Under the pieces are notes generated by a model. That model was not told the origin of the DNA. It searched no databases and saw nothing but the letters and a program-made list of their open reading frames with translations. Source: Rhizobium sp. P32RR-XVIII (GTDB lineage: Bacteria; Pseudomonadota; Alphaproteobacteria; Rhizobiales; Rhizobiaceae). From it: a DNA stretch of 64,000 nt. The stretch is taken from contig NZ_JABAIH010000012.1 of assembly GCF_012641395.1 (NCBI RefSeq), positions 89,614 to 153,613 on the forward strand. Reading direction: 5' to 3'. Position 1 is the stretch's first letter; each line of letters begins with the position of its first letter. The translations under genes and the position numbers were made by a program. Shown piece by piece: positions 45,399-54,246 of the stretch.

Positions 45399-45770
45399 AA
45401 TCTCGAATAGCCTTCTGGCGGAGGGTGCAAAGCCCAACTTTTGGACCCGCCCAGCAAGCCGGTCAACCCCGCACGAAGCCATACGAGGAACTATGTGTGC
45501 CCTTACGTGCGAGATATATCAGTGAATTTTCGAGATATTTTTCCGCAGAGTCCTGCCCATTTCTTGCCCTGATGCCTATTGCGGCGGCGCATTCGGTCAA
45601 AATGCTAATTTCTGCCCCAATTATATGCCGCGACACTTGACCGGGGTGACATTTGCGACTGTGATAGAAACACTCGCGCCGGGAGGGTGTCGAGAATTGG
45701 GGGACGCATGGCCTGCTTCGGCTGTCTCTTCAACAAAAACATAAGACAACAGATAAAAGGTTGGGAAAAA
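45399..45770. other. Intergenic region between metC and aapJ
   Basis: 372 bases between the divergent metC and aapJ starts. It has local AT-rich patches (for example around 45515-45545) that could hold promoters for both genes. The only open frames are shadows. I see no tRNA, repeat or hairpin worth naming. Confidence 0.6.
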
Positions 45771-46796
45771 ATGAACATTAAGCTCCTGTCCGCCGCCGTC
45801 GGCGCAGCAGTTTTCGCCCTTGGCGCCTCGGCTGCCTCGGCGACTACTCTTGGGGACGTGAAGGCAAAAGGTTTCATCCAGTGCGGCGTCAACTCGGGGC
45901 TTCCGGGCTTCGCGCAGCCTGATGCGTCCGGCAACTGGGCCGGTTTCGATGTTGATTTCTGCAAGGCCGTCGCTTCAGCCGTCTTCGGCGACCCGACCAA
46001 GGTCAAGTACACGCCTCTCTCCGCGAAAGACCGTTTCCCGGCCCTGCAGTCCGGCGAAGTTGACCTCCTCTCGCGCAATACGACCTGGACGATCAACCGC
46101 GATACCGCTCTCGGCTTCAACTTCCGCCCGGTCACCTATTACGACGGTCAGGGCTTCATGGTTCGCAAGAGCCTCAACGTGAAATCGGCACTCGAGCTTT
46201 CCGGCGCTGCCGTCTGTGTTCAGGCGGGCACGACCACCGAGCTCAACCTCGCCGACTACTTCAAGGCCAACAACCTTCAGTACAATCCGGTCGTTTTCGA
46301 AAAGCTGGAAGAAGTCGGCGCCGCATACGAAGCCGGCCGCTGCGACGTCTACACGACCGACCAGTCGCAGCTCTACTCGGTGCGCCTGACACTGAAGAAT
46401 CCTGACGAGCACGTGATCCTTCCGGAAATCATCTCCAAGGAGCCGCTCGGCCCCGCCGTTCGTCAGGGTGACGACCAGTGGTTCGATATTGTTTCCTGGA
46501 CGGCCTTCGCGCTGGTCAACGCTGAAGAATTCGGCATCACCCAGGCGAACGTCGATGAGATGAAGAACTCGCCGAACCCGGATATCAAGCGCTTCCTGGG
46601 CACCGAAGCCGACACCAAGATCGGCACCGACCTCGGCCTGACCAACGACTGGGCCTACAACGTCATCAAGGGTATCGGTAACTACAGCGAAGTCTTCGAA
46701 CGCAACATCGGTCAGGGCAGCCCGCTCAAGATCGCGCGCGGCCTGAACGCGCTCTGGAACAAGGGCGGCATCCAGTACGCTCCGCCGGTTCGCTGA
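45771..46796 (+). CDS. aapJ: Amino-acid ABC transporter substrate-binding protein AapJ
   Basis: Periplasmic binding protein of a general L-amino-acid transporter. The signal peptide is MNIKLLSAAVGAAVFALGAS (cleavage near ASA-T), and the mature part has FIQCGVNSGLPGFAQPD and GNWAGFDVDFCKAVASAVFG, typical of family-3 solute-binding proteins. 341 residues. The start at 45771 is the one that gives a signal peptide. aapQ, aapM and aapP follow in order; a strong hairpin lies between aapJ and aapQ. Confidence 0.93.
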   Translation: MNIKLLSAAVGAAVFALGASAASATTLGDVKAKGFIQCGVNSGLPGFAQPDASGNWAGFDVDFCKAVASAVFGDPTKVKYTPLSAKDRFPALQSGEVDLLSRNTTWTINRDTALGFNFRPVTYYDGQGFMVRKSLNVKSALELSGAAVCVQAGTTTELNLADYFKANNLQYNPVVFEKLEEVGAAYEAGRCDVYTTDQSQLYSVRLTLKNPDEHVILPEIISKEPLGPAVRQGDDQWFDIVSWTAFALVNAEEFGITQANVDEMKNSPNPDIKRFLGTEADTKIGTDLGLTNDWAYNVIKGIGNYSEVFERNIGQGSPLKIARGLNALWNKGGIQYAPPVR

Positions 46797-46818
46797 CATC
46801 TGGCTCGATACAAGAACC

Positions 46819-46842
46819 GGAAAGGCGGGTAACCGCCTTTCC
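46819..46842 (+). terminator. Hairpin between aapJ and aapQ
   Basis: GGAAAGGCGG (46819-46828) pairs perfectly with CCGCCTTTCC (46833-46842) around GTAA, 23 bases past the aapJ stop. There is no T tract, so partial attenuation or mRNA 3'-end protection of aapJ is more likely than full termination. Confidence 0.6.
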
Positions 46843-46892
46843 CTGATCCAAGAAAAAAGCCCGAAAAGGGCATATAGGGGAAATGGCTCGGC

Positions 46893-48095
46893 ATGACGCA
46901 AGAGGCCTTGCATTCGACACCTTTGCCTAAGACCGGATCGACTCTACGGTCGGCCCTCTACGATCCCAGAATCAGGGGGATCTTTTTCCAGGTTCTGACC
47001 GTTCTCGTCCTCGTCGGAGGGATCTGGTGGATCGTCGATAACACGATCGCGAATCTCGCACGCAGCAATACGGCCTCCGGCTTCGCCTTCCTCAGGGGAC
47101 GTGCGGGCTTCGAGGTCGGACAGTCGCTTATTTCGTACTCCAGCGATTCGACTTACGCCCGCGCACTGGTCGTGGGCATCCTGAACACCATATTGGTTGC
47201 CGTAACGGGCATCATCACCGCCACCATCATCGGCTTCATCGTCGGTATCGGGCGCCTGTCGCACAACTGGCTCATCGCCAAGCTGTGCACGGTCTATGTT
47301 GAGGTGTTTCGCAATATTCCGCCGCTGCTCGTCATCTTCTTCTGGTATTCCGGCGTTCTCGCCGTGCTGCCGCAGCCGCGCGAATCCGTCCATCTGCCGT
47401 TCAGCATGTTCCTGAACAATCGCGGCCTCGCCTTCCCGAAGCCTATTTTCGAACCGGGCATGTGGGTGGTTCTGATCGCCTTGATCGTTGGCGTCATCGC
47501 CGCCATCGCCACCACGCGTTGGGCGCATAAGCGCCAGGCAGCGACGGGCCAGCCGTTCCATACCATCCTGGCATCGATCGCATTGATCCTCGGCCTGCCC
47601 GTCCTCGCCTTCCTGGTGACCGGCGTGCCGGTCACCTTCGATGTTCCGGTCGCCGGCAAATTCAACCTCACGGGCGGTTCGGTGGTCGGCCCGGAATTCA
47701 TGTCGCTCTACCTGGCGCTATCCTTCTACACGGCAGCCTTCATCGCCGAGATCGTCCGCGCCGGTATCCGCGGCGTGGCGAAGGGCCAGTCCGAGGCGGC
47801 CAGCGCGCTCGGGCTGCATCCGTCCTCCGTGACCCGCCTGGTCGTCGTGCCGCAGGCTTTCCGCATCATCATTCCGCCGCTGACGAGCCAGTATCTGAAC
47901 CTGACGAAGAATTCGTCGCTCGCGATTGCGATCGGCTTCGCGGACCTTGTCTCCGTCGGCGGAACCACGCTGAACCAGACTGGGCAGGCCATCGAAATCG
48001 TGCTGATCTGGATCGCCGTCTATCTCGGCCTCAGCATTCTCACGTCGCTGTTCATGAACTGGTTCAACGCCAAGATGGCACTGGTGGAGAGATAA
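46893..48095 (+). CDS. aapQ: Amino-acid ABC transporter permease AapQ
   Basis: A 400-residue inner-membrane permease with about eight membrane helices and the EAA-type loop AGIRGVAKGQSEAASALGLHPS (conserved Gly), typical of HisMQ permeases. The large size, with an internal region at 175-230, is characteristic of AapQ. Transports amino acids together with AapM, AapP and AapJ. aapM starts one base after its stop. Confidence 0.93.
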   Translation: MTQEALHSTPLPKTGSTLRSALYDPRIRGIFFQVLTVLVLVGGIWWIVDNTIANLARSNTASGFAFLRGRAGFEVGQSLISYSSDSTYARALVVGILNTILVAVTGIITATIIGFIVGIGRLSHNWLIAKLCTVYVEVFRNIPPLLVIFFWYSGVLAVLPQPRESVHLPFSMFLNNRGLAFPKPIFEPGMWVVLIALIVGVIAAIATTRWAHKRQAATGQPFHTILASIALILGLPVLAFLVTGVPVTFDVPVAGKFNLTGGSVVGPEFMSLYLALSFYTAAFIAEIVRAGIRGVAKGQSEAASALGLHPSSVTRLVVVPQAFRIIIPPLTSQYLNLTKNSSLAIAIGFADLVSVGGTTLNQTGQAIEIVLIWIAVYLGLSILTSLFMNWFNAKMALVER

Positions 48096-48096
48096 G

Positions 48097-49251
48097 ATGT
48101 CGGTTTCCAACACATCCTTCGTCAGAACGGCCATACTGGCGCCTGAACCGCCACCGCCCGGCGAACGCGGTGCGTACGCGTGGCTGCGCCGCAACCTCCT
48201 CGCTACACCGAAGGACGCCGTGCTGACGGTGCTCGCCATTGCGGCGCTCGCCTGGGCCCTCCCGCACATGGTCGACTGGCTCTTCATCCAGGCCGTCTGG
48301 ACCGGTCCGGACCGCACGTTCTGCGCAACGGCGGTTCAGGGTGGCATCCAGCCCGATGGCTGGAGCGGCGCCTGCTGGGCCTTCGTCAATGCGAAGTTCG
48401 ATCAGTTCGTTTTCGGCCGCTATCCTCTCGACGAGCGCTGGCGTCCGACAATAGTCGGCATCCTCTTCGTCCTCCTGCTGGTGCCGATGCTGATCCCGTC
48501 GGTGCCGCGCAAGGGCCTGAACGCGATTCTGCTTTTTGCAGTGCTGCCGATCTTTTCGTTCTTCATGCTCTATGGCGGCTTTGGCCTGGAAGTCGTCGAG
48601 ACGCCGCTCTGGGGCGGTCTGCTCGTGACGCTGGTCGTGTCCTTCGTCGGCATGGCGGTCTCGCTGCCGGTCGGCATCTTGCTGGCGCTCGGGCGGCGTT
48701 CGAACATGCCGGTCGTGAAAATGGTCTGCATTATTTTCATCGAAGTGATTCGCGGCATCCCGCTGATCACCGTTCTGTTCATGGCAAGCGTCATGCTGCC
48801 GCTCTTCCTGCCGGCAGGCTGGACGGTGGACAAGCTGCTGCGCGCGGTGATCGGTGTATCGATATTCGCCTCCGCCTACATGGCCGAAGTCATTCGCGGC
48901 GGGCTGCAGGCCATTCCGAAGGGTCAGTACGAGGGTGCGGATTCACTCGGCTTCGGCTACTGGCAGAAAATGCGGCTTATCGTTCTGCCGCAGGCGATCA
49001 AGCTCGTCATCCCGGGCATCGTCAATACGTTCATCGGCATGTTCAAGGACACATCGCTCGTTTCGATCATCAGCATGTTCGATCTGCTCGGCATCGTCCG
49101 CCTGAACTTTGCCGACACCAACTGGGCAAGCTCCGTAACGCCGATGACCGGCCTTATCTTCGCCGGTTTCGTGTTCTGGATTTTCTGCTTCGGCATGTCG
49201 CGCTATTCCGTGTTCATGGAACGCTACCTCGACACCGGCCACAAACGATAA
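48097..49251 (+). CDS. aapM: Amino-acid ABC transporter permease AapM
   Basis: A 384-residue partner permease, with a long N-terminal region (1-130) and the HisM-type core (YMAEVIRGGLQAIPKGQYEG, the EAA loop). Hydrophobic helices are evident throughout. It starts one base after aapQ and ends 17 bases before aapP, so the operon is tightly packed. Confidence 0.93.
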   Translation: MSVSNTSFVRTAILAPEPPPPGERGAYAWLRRNLLATPKDAVLTVLAIAALAWALPHMVDWLFIQAVWTGPDRTFCATAVQGGIQPDGWSGACWAFVNAKFDQFVFGRYPLDERWRPTIVGILFVLLLVPMLIPSVPRKGLNAILLFAVLPIFSFFMLYGGFGLEVVETPLWGGLLVTLVVSFVGMAVSLPVGILLALGRRSNMPVVKMVCIIFIEVIRGIPLITVLFMASVMLPLFLPAGWTVDKLLRAVIGVSIFASAYMAEVIRGGLQAIPKGQYEGADSLGFGYWQKMRLIVLPQAIKLVIPGIVNTFIGMFKDTSLVSIISMFDLLGIVRLNFADTNWASSVTPMTGLIFAGFVFWIFCFGMSRYSVFMERYLDTGHKR

Positions 49252-49268
49252 GAATGAAGGGAATAACT

Positions 49269-50036
49269 ATGGCTGAACCCAAGAAAATGACCATTTCCGC
49301 TACGGATGTGGCCATCGACATCCTCAACATGAACAAGTGGTACGGCGATTTTCACGTGCTGCGCGACATCAACCTGAAAGTCATGCGCGGCGAGCGCATC
49401 GTCATCGCCGGGCCGTCCGGCTCCGGCAAGTCGACGATGATCCGCTGCATCAATCGCCTGGAAGAGCACCAGAAGGGTCACATCATCGTCGATGGCACGG
49501 AACTCACCAACGATCTGAAGAAGATCGATGAGGTCCGCCGCGAAGTCGGGATGGTGTTCCAGCACTTCAATCTGTTCCCGCACCTGACGATCCTTGAGAA
49601 TTGCACGCTTGCGCCGATCTGGGTGCGCAAGATGCCGAAGAAGCAGGCCGAAGAGATCGCCATGCACTTCCTCAAGCGCGTCAAGATCCCGGAGCAGGCG
49701 AATAAATATCCGGGCCAGCTCTCCGGCGGCCAGCAGCAGCGCGTGGCGATTGCCCGCTCGCTTTGCATGAACCCGAAGATCATGCTGTTCGACGAGCCGA
49801 CCTCGGCGCTCGATCCGGAAATGATCAAGGAAGTTCTTGATACGATGGTGGGCCTTGCCGAAGAAGGCATGACCATGCTCTGCGTGACCCACGAAATGGG
49901 CTTTGCCCGCCAGGTCGCAAACCGCGTCATCTTCATGGACCAGGGCCAGATCGTCGAGCAGAATTCACCCGCCGAATTCTTCGACAATCCGCAGCACGAG
50001 CGCACCAAGCTCTTCCTCAGCCAGATCCTGCACTAG
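49269..50036 (+). CDS. aapP: Amino-acid ABC transporter ATPase AapP
   Basis: Motor subunit of the Aap transporter. 255 residues: Walker A GPSGSGKST, Q-loop GMVFQHFNLFPH, signature LSGGQQQRVAIARSL, Walker B IMLFDEPTSALDPE and switch His in CVTHEM. The ATG at 49269-49271 follows AAGGGAA; the frame is open further upstream through aapM in another frame and that part is a shadow. A terminator follows. Confidence 0.95.
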   Translation: MAEPKKMTISATDVAIDILNMNKWYGDFHVLRDINLKVMRGERIVIAGPSGSGKSTMIRCINRLEEHQKGHIIVDGTELTNDLKKIDEVRREVGMVFQHFNLFPHLTILENCTLAPIWVRKMPKKQAEEIAMHFLKRVKIPEQANKYPGQLSGGQQQRVAIARSLCMNPKIMLFDEPTSALDPEMIKEVLDTMVGLAEEGMTMLCVTHEMGFARQVANRVIFMDQGQIVEQNSPAEFFDNPQHERTKLFLSQILH

Positions 50037-50056
50037 GAAAGAGCAACGTTTTCAAG

Positions 50057-50088
50057 AAAGCCGCTGGAGCGATCCGGCGGCTTTTCTT
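50057..50088 (+). terminator. Terminator after aapP
   Basis: AAAGCCGCTGG (50057-50067) pairs with CCGGCGGCTTT (50074-50084), with one G-U pair, and a T-rich stretch (TTTTCTT) follows on the plus strand. It closes the aap operon. Confidence 0.8.
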
Positions 50089-50288
50089 GCTTTGGCGGAA
50101 GCCAAGCCACGCAACATTTTGCAGAGTCCAGCACCGAAGCCGGCACAAATCCGGCCGGCCTGTCCCGGAAGCGAACACTTTTTCGTTACGCATGGCCGGT
50201 TGGCAAACCGCAATGTGCCCGGCCCATAGAAAAAACGCTGCGAAATCTTAATTCTAGACGATGCGATGCCGATGAGGGAGCACCTCCG

Positions 50289-50573
50289 ATGAAAGTCACA
50301 CTTGCCGCAGTTCTTCTTGCGAGCGCAATAACTGCGGGGTGCACCGCACGCGTCATCTCCGGCCCAGGCCTGGAACCCATCCCCGGCAGCATCACCTATA
50401 ACGGCCAGCCTCGCACGAAACTGACGAAATCCCCCGTCGGCTCGGCTTTCCCGCACACATTTTACGATGGAAGCCGCATTGTCGAGGAGACATACATCAT
50501 TCGGCCCGACCGCAGCCTGATGATCTCAAGGCGTGTCTACCGTTCGATATTTAGAGACAACGACCACCGTTAG
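50289..50573 (+). CDS. Small putative lipoprotein
   Basis: A 94-residue protein with a signal sequence and a lipobox-like Cys at residue 18 (AITAGC; the -3 residue Thr is not ideal). The mature part has SITYNGQPRTKLTKSPVGSA, YDGSRIVEETYIIRPDRSL and a basic end RVYRSIFRDNDHR. A GGGAGCACC sequence precedes the ATG. No family is recognised. It begins the accessory right-hand part of the window. Confidence 0.55.
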   Translation: MKVTLAAVLLASAITAGCTARVISGPGLEPIPGSITYNGQPRTKLTKSPVGSAFPHTFYDGSRIVEETYIIRPDRSLMISRRVYRSIFRDNDHR

Positions 50574-50650
50574 GAGATGGCTTCGAAAGCGCAGAATATC
50601 GCTCAACCGGCCCCTCCATCCTGTCAAATGACATCATGCAACCAGCTGCG

Positions 50651-50665
50651 TTAACTGTTGATTAA
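50651..50665. promoter_or_regulatory. CtrA-type box TTAA-N7-TTAA
   Basis: TTAACTGTTGATTAA is a perfect TTAA-N7-TTAA, the binding pattern of the alphaproteobacterial cell-cycle regulator CtrA. It ends 75 bases before the ATG at 50741. Nearby, TTGATTAAGCA occurs twice (50658-50668 and 50674-50684), a 16-base period. Such motifs occur by chance, so regulation is unproven. Confidence 0.5.
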
Positions 50666-50740
50666 GCATTAGCTTGATTAAGCAAAAACTTATGCAATGC
50701 TCAGGGCCGCAAACGAGGCTTGAAACCGGGGTGGACAGTA

Positions 50741-50944
50741 ATGGAAATTCAAGGCGCTCAGCATGCAAACGGCGGATCACAGCAACCTCTCAACTGCCGA
50801 ACGGAGGTCGAAGCCGCCATGTTTGAAATGGTAAAGCAGTTGCAGCAGCACGGCTGGGAACCGGCCGAGGTGGCGCTTGCGCTGGCGGACGCTGCCGATG
50901 ACTACGTGATGCTGCTTGCCAGCAAGAAAGCCGGCAGTCACTGA
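50741..50944 (+). CDS. Small helical protein (family of the 53580 gene)
   Basis: A 67-residue protein, likely helical: EVEAAMFEMVKQLQQHGWEP, then ALALADAADDYVMLLA. It aligns without gaps with the 53580-53813 product over a stretch centred on GW-x3-E with AD-x-Y and LA shared. The start at 50741 (MEIQGAQHA) has GGGG and TGGA upstream; seven more in-frame codons are open. A hairpin follows at 50967. I do not recognise the family; the pattern is common among small rhizobial proteins. Confidence 0.55.
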   Translation: MEIQGAQHANGGSQQPLNCRTEVEAAMFEMVKQLQQHGWEPAEVALALADAADDYVMLLASKKAGSH

Positions 50945-50966
50945 AGGGTTCACTTCCCCACATAGC

Positions 50967-51000
50967 AGCACAGCCAAGCCGGTATCGGTTTGGCTGTGCT
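50967..51000. terminator. Hairpin downstream of the small helical protein gene
   Basis: AGCACAGCCAA (50967-50977) pairs perfectly with TTGGCTGTGCT (50990-51000), and three more pairs continue inward with one G-U. It lies 23 bases past the stop and is followed by TTCG rather than a long T run. Confidence 0.55.
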
Positions 51001-51053
51001 TTCGTGTGGGTGGTTGGAAAGCTCCTATTTGCCAACGACGCAAGCGACCGGCC

Positions 51054-52106
51054 TCAGGCTGCGTCCATCGCCTGCTTCCCCGCCTCTTCTGAAGGCCGAT
51101 AGACTTGAAATCTGTTCTTGCCGGCCGTCTTGGCTTTATAGAGAGCGCTGTCGGCCTTGATGAAAAGGTCCGTGGGCGCTGAAGCGTCAAGAAGTGCAAC
51201 GCCCACTGACGCGCCGATATGCATCCGAATCCCGTCCTTCTCGACGGCCCAGCCAAGGCATTGGACGATCGCTTCGGCAAGATCGGAGACAGCATCGACA
51301 CTGCGCTGGCCACTGACAAGGACGGCGAATTCGTCACCGCCGATGCGCGCAACAAGGTCTGCTCCCTGGCATATCATCAACAGTCTCTCTGCTGCCTCCT
51401 TGAGGCAGTCGTCGCCGGCCTGGTGACCGAAAGTGTCGTTGACGCCCTTGAAGCCGTCGAGATCGATGAGGAGAAGCGCGGCTGGGCGGGCGTCGCTTGG
51501 CTGCGGCGGCGATAAGCGCTGTAAGGCAGACTGAAACTGCGCGCGATTGGGCAATCCCGTGAGCATATCGAACTCTGCCAGATAGCGGATCTGGTCGAAC
51601 ATCATCTTTTCGGCGGTGATGTCCAGCTTCATGCCAAAAATGCGGACAGGAACATCGTCCTCGCACTCGACAGTCGCGGTGATGCGGATCCAACGCCTGC
51701 TGCCCTTGGCTGTCAGTATCTCGGCATCCATGCTGAACCCGCTGCGCTGCTCGATCGCCTCGGTCCGGAGCCTTGTCAGTTCCTCAAGAGAGTCCGTCGA
51801 GTAGAATTTCACAATCTCGGCACGATCGAGTTCAGTGCCGGGCGCCAGGTCGAAAAGATCGTAAACCATATCGGTCCACACCAAGCCATTGTCCGGCAGG
51901 CTGCATTCCCAGACGCCGATCCTAGCAGCTTCAGACGACCGGTCGAAGATCTTCCGGCTGTGTGCAAGGGCGGCCGCCTGCTCCTTCAACTGCCGCTCCT
52001 TCTCGGCCAGAGCGAGTTCGAGGCTTTTTACGGCGGCGTCACTCCGCCTGGCGACAAACAGCGGCAGGCTCTCAGCGAGCCTGAAGATAATGGAGAAGGG
52101 CTTCAT
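51054..52106 (-). CDS. PAS-GGDEF protein, putative diguanylate cyclase
   Basis: 350 residues: an N-terminal coiled coil (about 20-55, SLELALAEKERQLKEQAAAL), a PAS domain (about 55-170, GVWECSLPDNGLVWTDMVYD to MKLDITAEK), and a GGDEF domain (about 180-340) with the intact motif RIGGDEFAV. The intact site supports cyclic-di-GMP synthesis. The RxxD inhibitory motif is not obvious. The start is the ATG at 52104-52106; the upstream 30 residues in frame look non-coding. No membrane segment is predicted. Its neighbours give no clue to the signal. Confidence 0.88.
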   Translation of the reverse strand: MKPFSIIFRLAESLPLFVARRSDAAVKSLELALAEKERQLKEQAAALAHSRKIFDRSSEAARIGVWECSLPDNGLVWTDMVYDLFDLAPGTELDRAEIVKFYSTDSLEELTRLRTEAIEQRSGFSMDAEILTAKGSRRWIRITATVECEDDVPVRIFGMKLDITAEKMMFDQIRYLAEFDMLTGLPNRAQFQSALQRLSPPQPSDARPAALLLIDLDGFKGVNDTFGHQAGDDCLKEAAERLLMICQGADLVARIGGDEFAVLVSGQRSVDAVSDLAEAIVQCLGWAVEKDGIRMHIGASVGVALLDASAPTDLFIKADSALYKAKTAGKNRFQVYRPSEEAGKQAMDAA

Positions 52107-52472
52107 GCCTGACCCAGCGTTATACGGCAGTTCGTATAGTTGCGCACAAGGTTTTAAGATTCTGTTTTCACTTAAGATCATTAGCATCTTCTGCAACAGA
52201 AGAGCTGCACCGGCTGGGAATTGCCATTGCGTCGAATGGCTTACGGCTCGAAATCCCGAATGACTCGAGCAATAATAAGCTCCGTTTCACGAGCGGACAT
52301 CCGAATACCTGCGAAAGCAAAGCCGATTCGACGCTGAACGACACGTCCGGATTTCTTGAAAGATTGGCGACCCCTGCAGTTCTGCGAGGGTCGGGGAAAA
52401 TCAACTACTTATAAACAGGTGGGACCAAACACCGGCCCATTGATATAATTGACGAATTGAAAATCGCAGGTC
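52107..52472. other. Intergenic region between GGDEF and ligase genes
   Basis: 366 bases with no supported gene; weak open frames exist on both strands. It lies upstream of the GGDEF gene and so likely contains its promoter, in an AT-rich stretch near 52150-52200. No hairpin or repeat of note was found. Confidence 0.6.
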
Positions 52473-53522
52473 TTACCCTTCGATCACGTAAATCGTCGCG
52501 TCATCCTGCTTGTCACGGAACCCCTTGTATGACGCATGCCGCAGCTTTTCGTCGTGCGTCCAGGCGCGGTATTCAATCTCGGCTATCAGCTTTGGCCGCA
52601 CGTAAACGGCATTCCGTTTCTTCCGGCCGGTGTCGACCACCGCTCTCGGGATCGCGATCTTGTCCAGCTGCTCCCGGAGCTCGATCGCGGTACGCTCATT
52701 GAAGCCGGTCCCGACCCCACCCACGTAGACGAGCTTGCTCCCTTTCAATGCTGCTAGGAGTAGGCGCCCAATGCCTCCGAACGCGACCGACGACCTCTCA
52801 TAGCCGACAATGACGAAGCTATCGCTCTGGGTGCATTTGACCTTTACCCAGTCGCCCAGGCGTCCCGATCGGTAGGTGCTGTGCCGGTTCTTGGCGATGA
52901 TGCCTTCGAGGCCATTTTCGCTTGCGACCGCAAGGAGCTTGTCGCCGTCGGCGTCGATCTCCTCCGATAGCAGGATGGTGCCTTCCCCGCCGGCCGGGAT
53001 CAAACCCTCCAGTAGATGCCGCCGCGCCATCAGGTCCATACCGGTCAGATCGTGCCCGTCGAAGTAGAGAATGTCGAAAGCCACAAACATCGCATCGAAG
53101 GAATTCTGTTTGCCACCCCGGCCGCCAAGCGATTGCTGCAGCCGTCCGAAGTCAGACCGGCCTTGCTCGTCGTAGACGACCGCCTCGCCGTCGAGGATCG
53201 CCGTAGCTACGCCGAGCTGCTTTGCCGCATCCTCGATCGCCGGAAAGCGATGAGTCCAGTCATGGCCGCCACGTGTGAGGATGCGCACGCCTTTGGGCTC
53301 GATGTGCACAGCCAGGCGGTATCCGTCCCATTTGATCTCGTAAACCCAATCCGGACCTGTCGGCACCTTGGGCTTCAGCAGCGCAAGGCAGGGCTCGATG
53401 CGATCCGGCATGGGGTCGAGGGGAAGGTTCGGCTGTGCGGGATCGCGGTGCTTGCGCGGCCGGGATCGAACCGGTGCATCGGTTTTGCGGAGGAGCGGCT
53501 TAGATTTCGGCGGCTTGTCCAT
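52473..53522 (-). CDS. ATP-dependent DNA ligase (LigD-ligase type)
   Basis: A 349-residue stand-alone ligase of the LigD/LigC class: basic N-terminus, nucleotidyl-transferase domain with the active lysine in EIKWDGYRLAVHI (about residue 64), motif III FDILYFDGHDL, motif IV EGIIAKNRHS, motif V GDWVKVKC, and an OB domain to the end (YVGGVGTGFNERT). Such enzymes serve non-homologous end joining with Ku; no ku gene and no polymerase or phosphoesterase modules are present here. Length is typical for the short form. Confidence 0.9.
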   Translation of the reverse strand: MDKPPKSKPLLRKTDAPVRSRPRKHRDPAQPNLPLDPMPDRIEPCLALLKPKVPTGPDWVYEIKWDGYRLAVHIEPKGVRILTRGGHDWTHRFPAIEDAAKQLGVATAILDGEAVVYDEQGRSDFGRLQQSLGGRGGKQNSFDAMFVAFDILYFDGHDLTGMDLMARRHLLEGLIPAGGEGTILLSEEIDADGDKLLAVASENGLEGIIAKNRHSTYRSGRLGDWVKVKCTQSDSFVIVGYERSSVAFGGIGRLLLAALKGSKLVYVGGVGTGFNERTAIELREQLDKIAIPRAVVDTGRKKRNAVYVRPKLIAEIEYRAWTHDEKLRHASYKGFRDKQDDATIYVIEG

Positions 53523-53579
53523 GCCAGCACTCTATCAGGAATTCCTTGCCAATCAGTAGGAATCAGCCATCATCGGTGT

Positions 53580-53813
53580 ATGAGCGATATCTCAAGGCCG
53601 TTCGTTACCGACGACGATCCCGATAGGCACATCCGCTGCCAAGATGCCTTGCAGTTCGCTTTCCGCGATCTGATCACCGCGGCGGTGGCCGCTGGTTGGA
53701 ATGAGCGTGAAGCAATCGCGGCAGTTGGAGAGCTGGCGGACAATTACATGCTGGCGCTTGCCGCCAACGACGAGACGGCCATCCTTCTCGACCTTCTCAA
53801 GAAGATGTCTTGA
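53580..53813 (+). CDS. Small helical protein (paralogue of the 50741 gene)
   Basis: A 77-residue protein: MSDISRPFVTDDDPDRHIRC then QFAFRDLITAAVAAGWNERE and AVGELADNYMLALAANDET. It shares the GW-x3-E and AD-x-Y...LA pattern with the 50741 product. The ATG at 53580 lies 57 bases from the ligase start on the opposite strand. No recognised domain. The two copies suggest a small paralogous family. Confidence 0.6.
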   Translation: MSDISRPFVTDDDPDRHIRCQDALQFAFRDLITAAVAAGWNEREAIAAVGELADNYMLALAANDETAILLDLLKKMS

Positions 53814-53889
53814 CTCTCCCTCCTTTGAGAACACAATCAGAACATACCGCATCCCGATATCTGAACAGTTTTGGGAATGGAGAACGGTT

Positions 53890-54246
53890 ATGCCCCGGCA
53901 GCCGAAAGAAGAAGAATTCGGGCAAGGAACTTATTGGACCCCGCCTTGCGAAGCAACGATCACCGATGCGCACCCCCGGTTGATTGCTGCGTTGAAGGGG
54001 GGCGCGGATATCGAGCAAATGCACCTTTTTGTAGTGGGAGCCTATGATATGGGTTCCGGAGCGCCGATTGGTCAGTTGGAAGTCGCTGTGGATTGCCAAC
54101 GTGGGCTGTCTTGCGGGGCTTTCCGATCAATCATCAATGGGGAAGATATATCGTGCAACCCCGCGTGGTTTGCTTGTGATGACGGTCCCGACAGCGCGAT
54201 TCAGATGGTCCTAAACACCGCCAGGGCCGAAGGGCTCGTTCTCTGA
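53890..54246 (+). CDS. Hypothetical protein
   Basis: 118 residues, with MPRQPKEEEFGQGTYWTPPC at the start, a Cys-rich middle (VDCQRGLSCGAF, ISCNPAWFACDDG), and a short helical end IQMVLNTARAEGLVL. No signal peptide or known domain. GGAGAACGG precedes the ATG closely. It looks like a real protein by composition, but I do not recognise the family. A hairpin follows about 130 bases on. Confidence 0.55.
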   Translation: MPRQPKEEEFGQGTYWTPPCEATITDAHPRLIAALKGGADIEQMHLFVVGAYDMGSGAPIGQLEVAVDCQRGLSCGAFRSIINGEDISCNPAWFACDDGPDSAIQMVLNTARAEGLVL

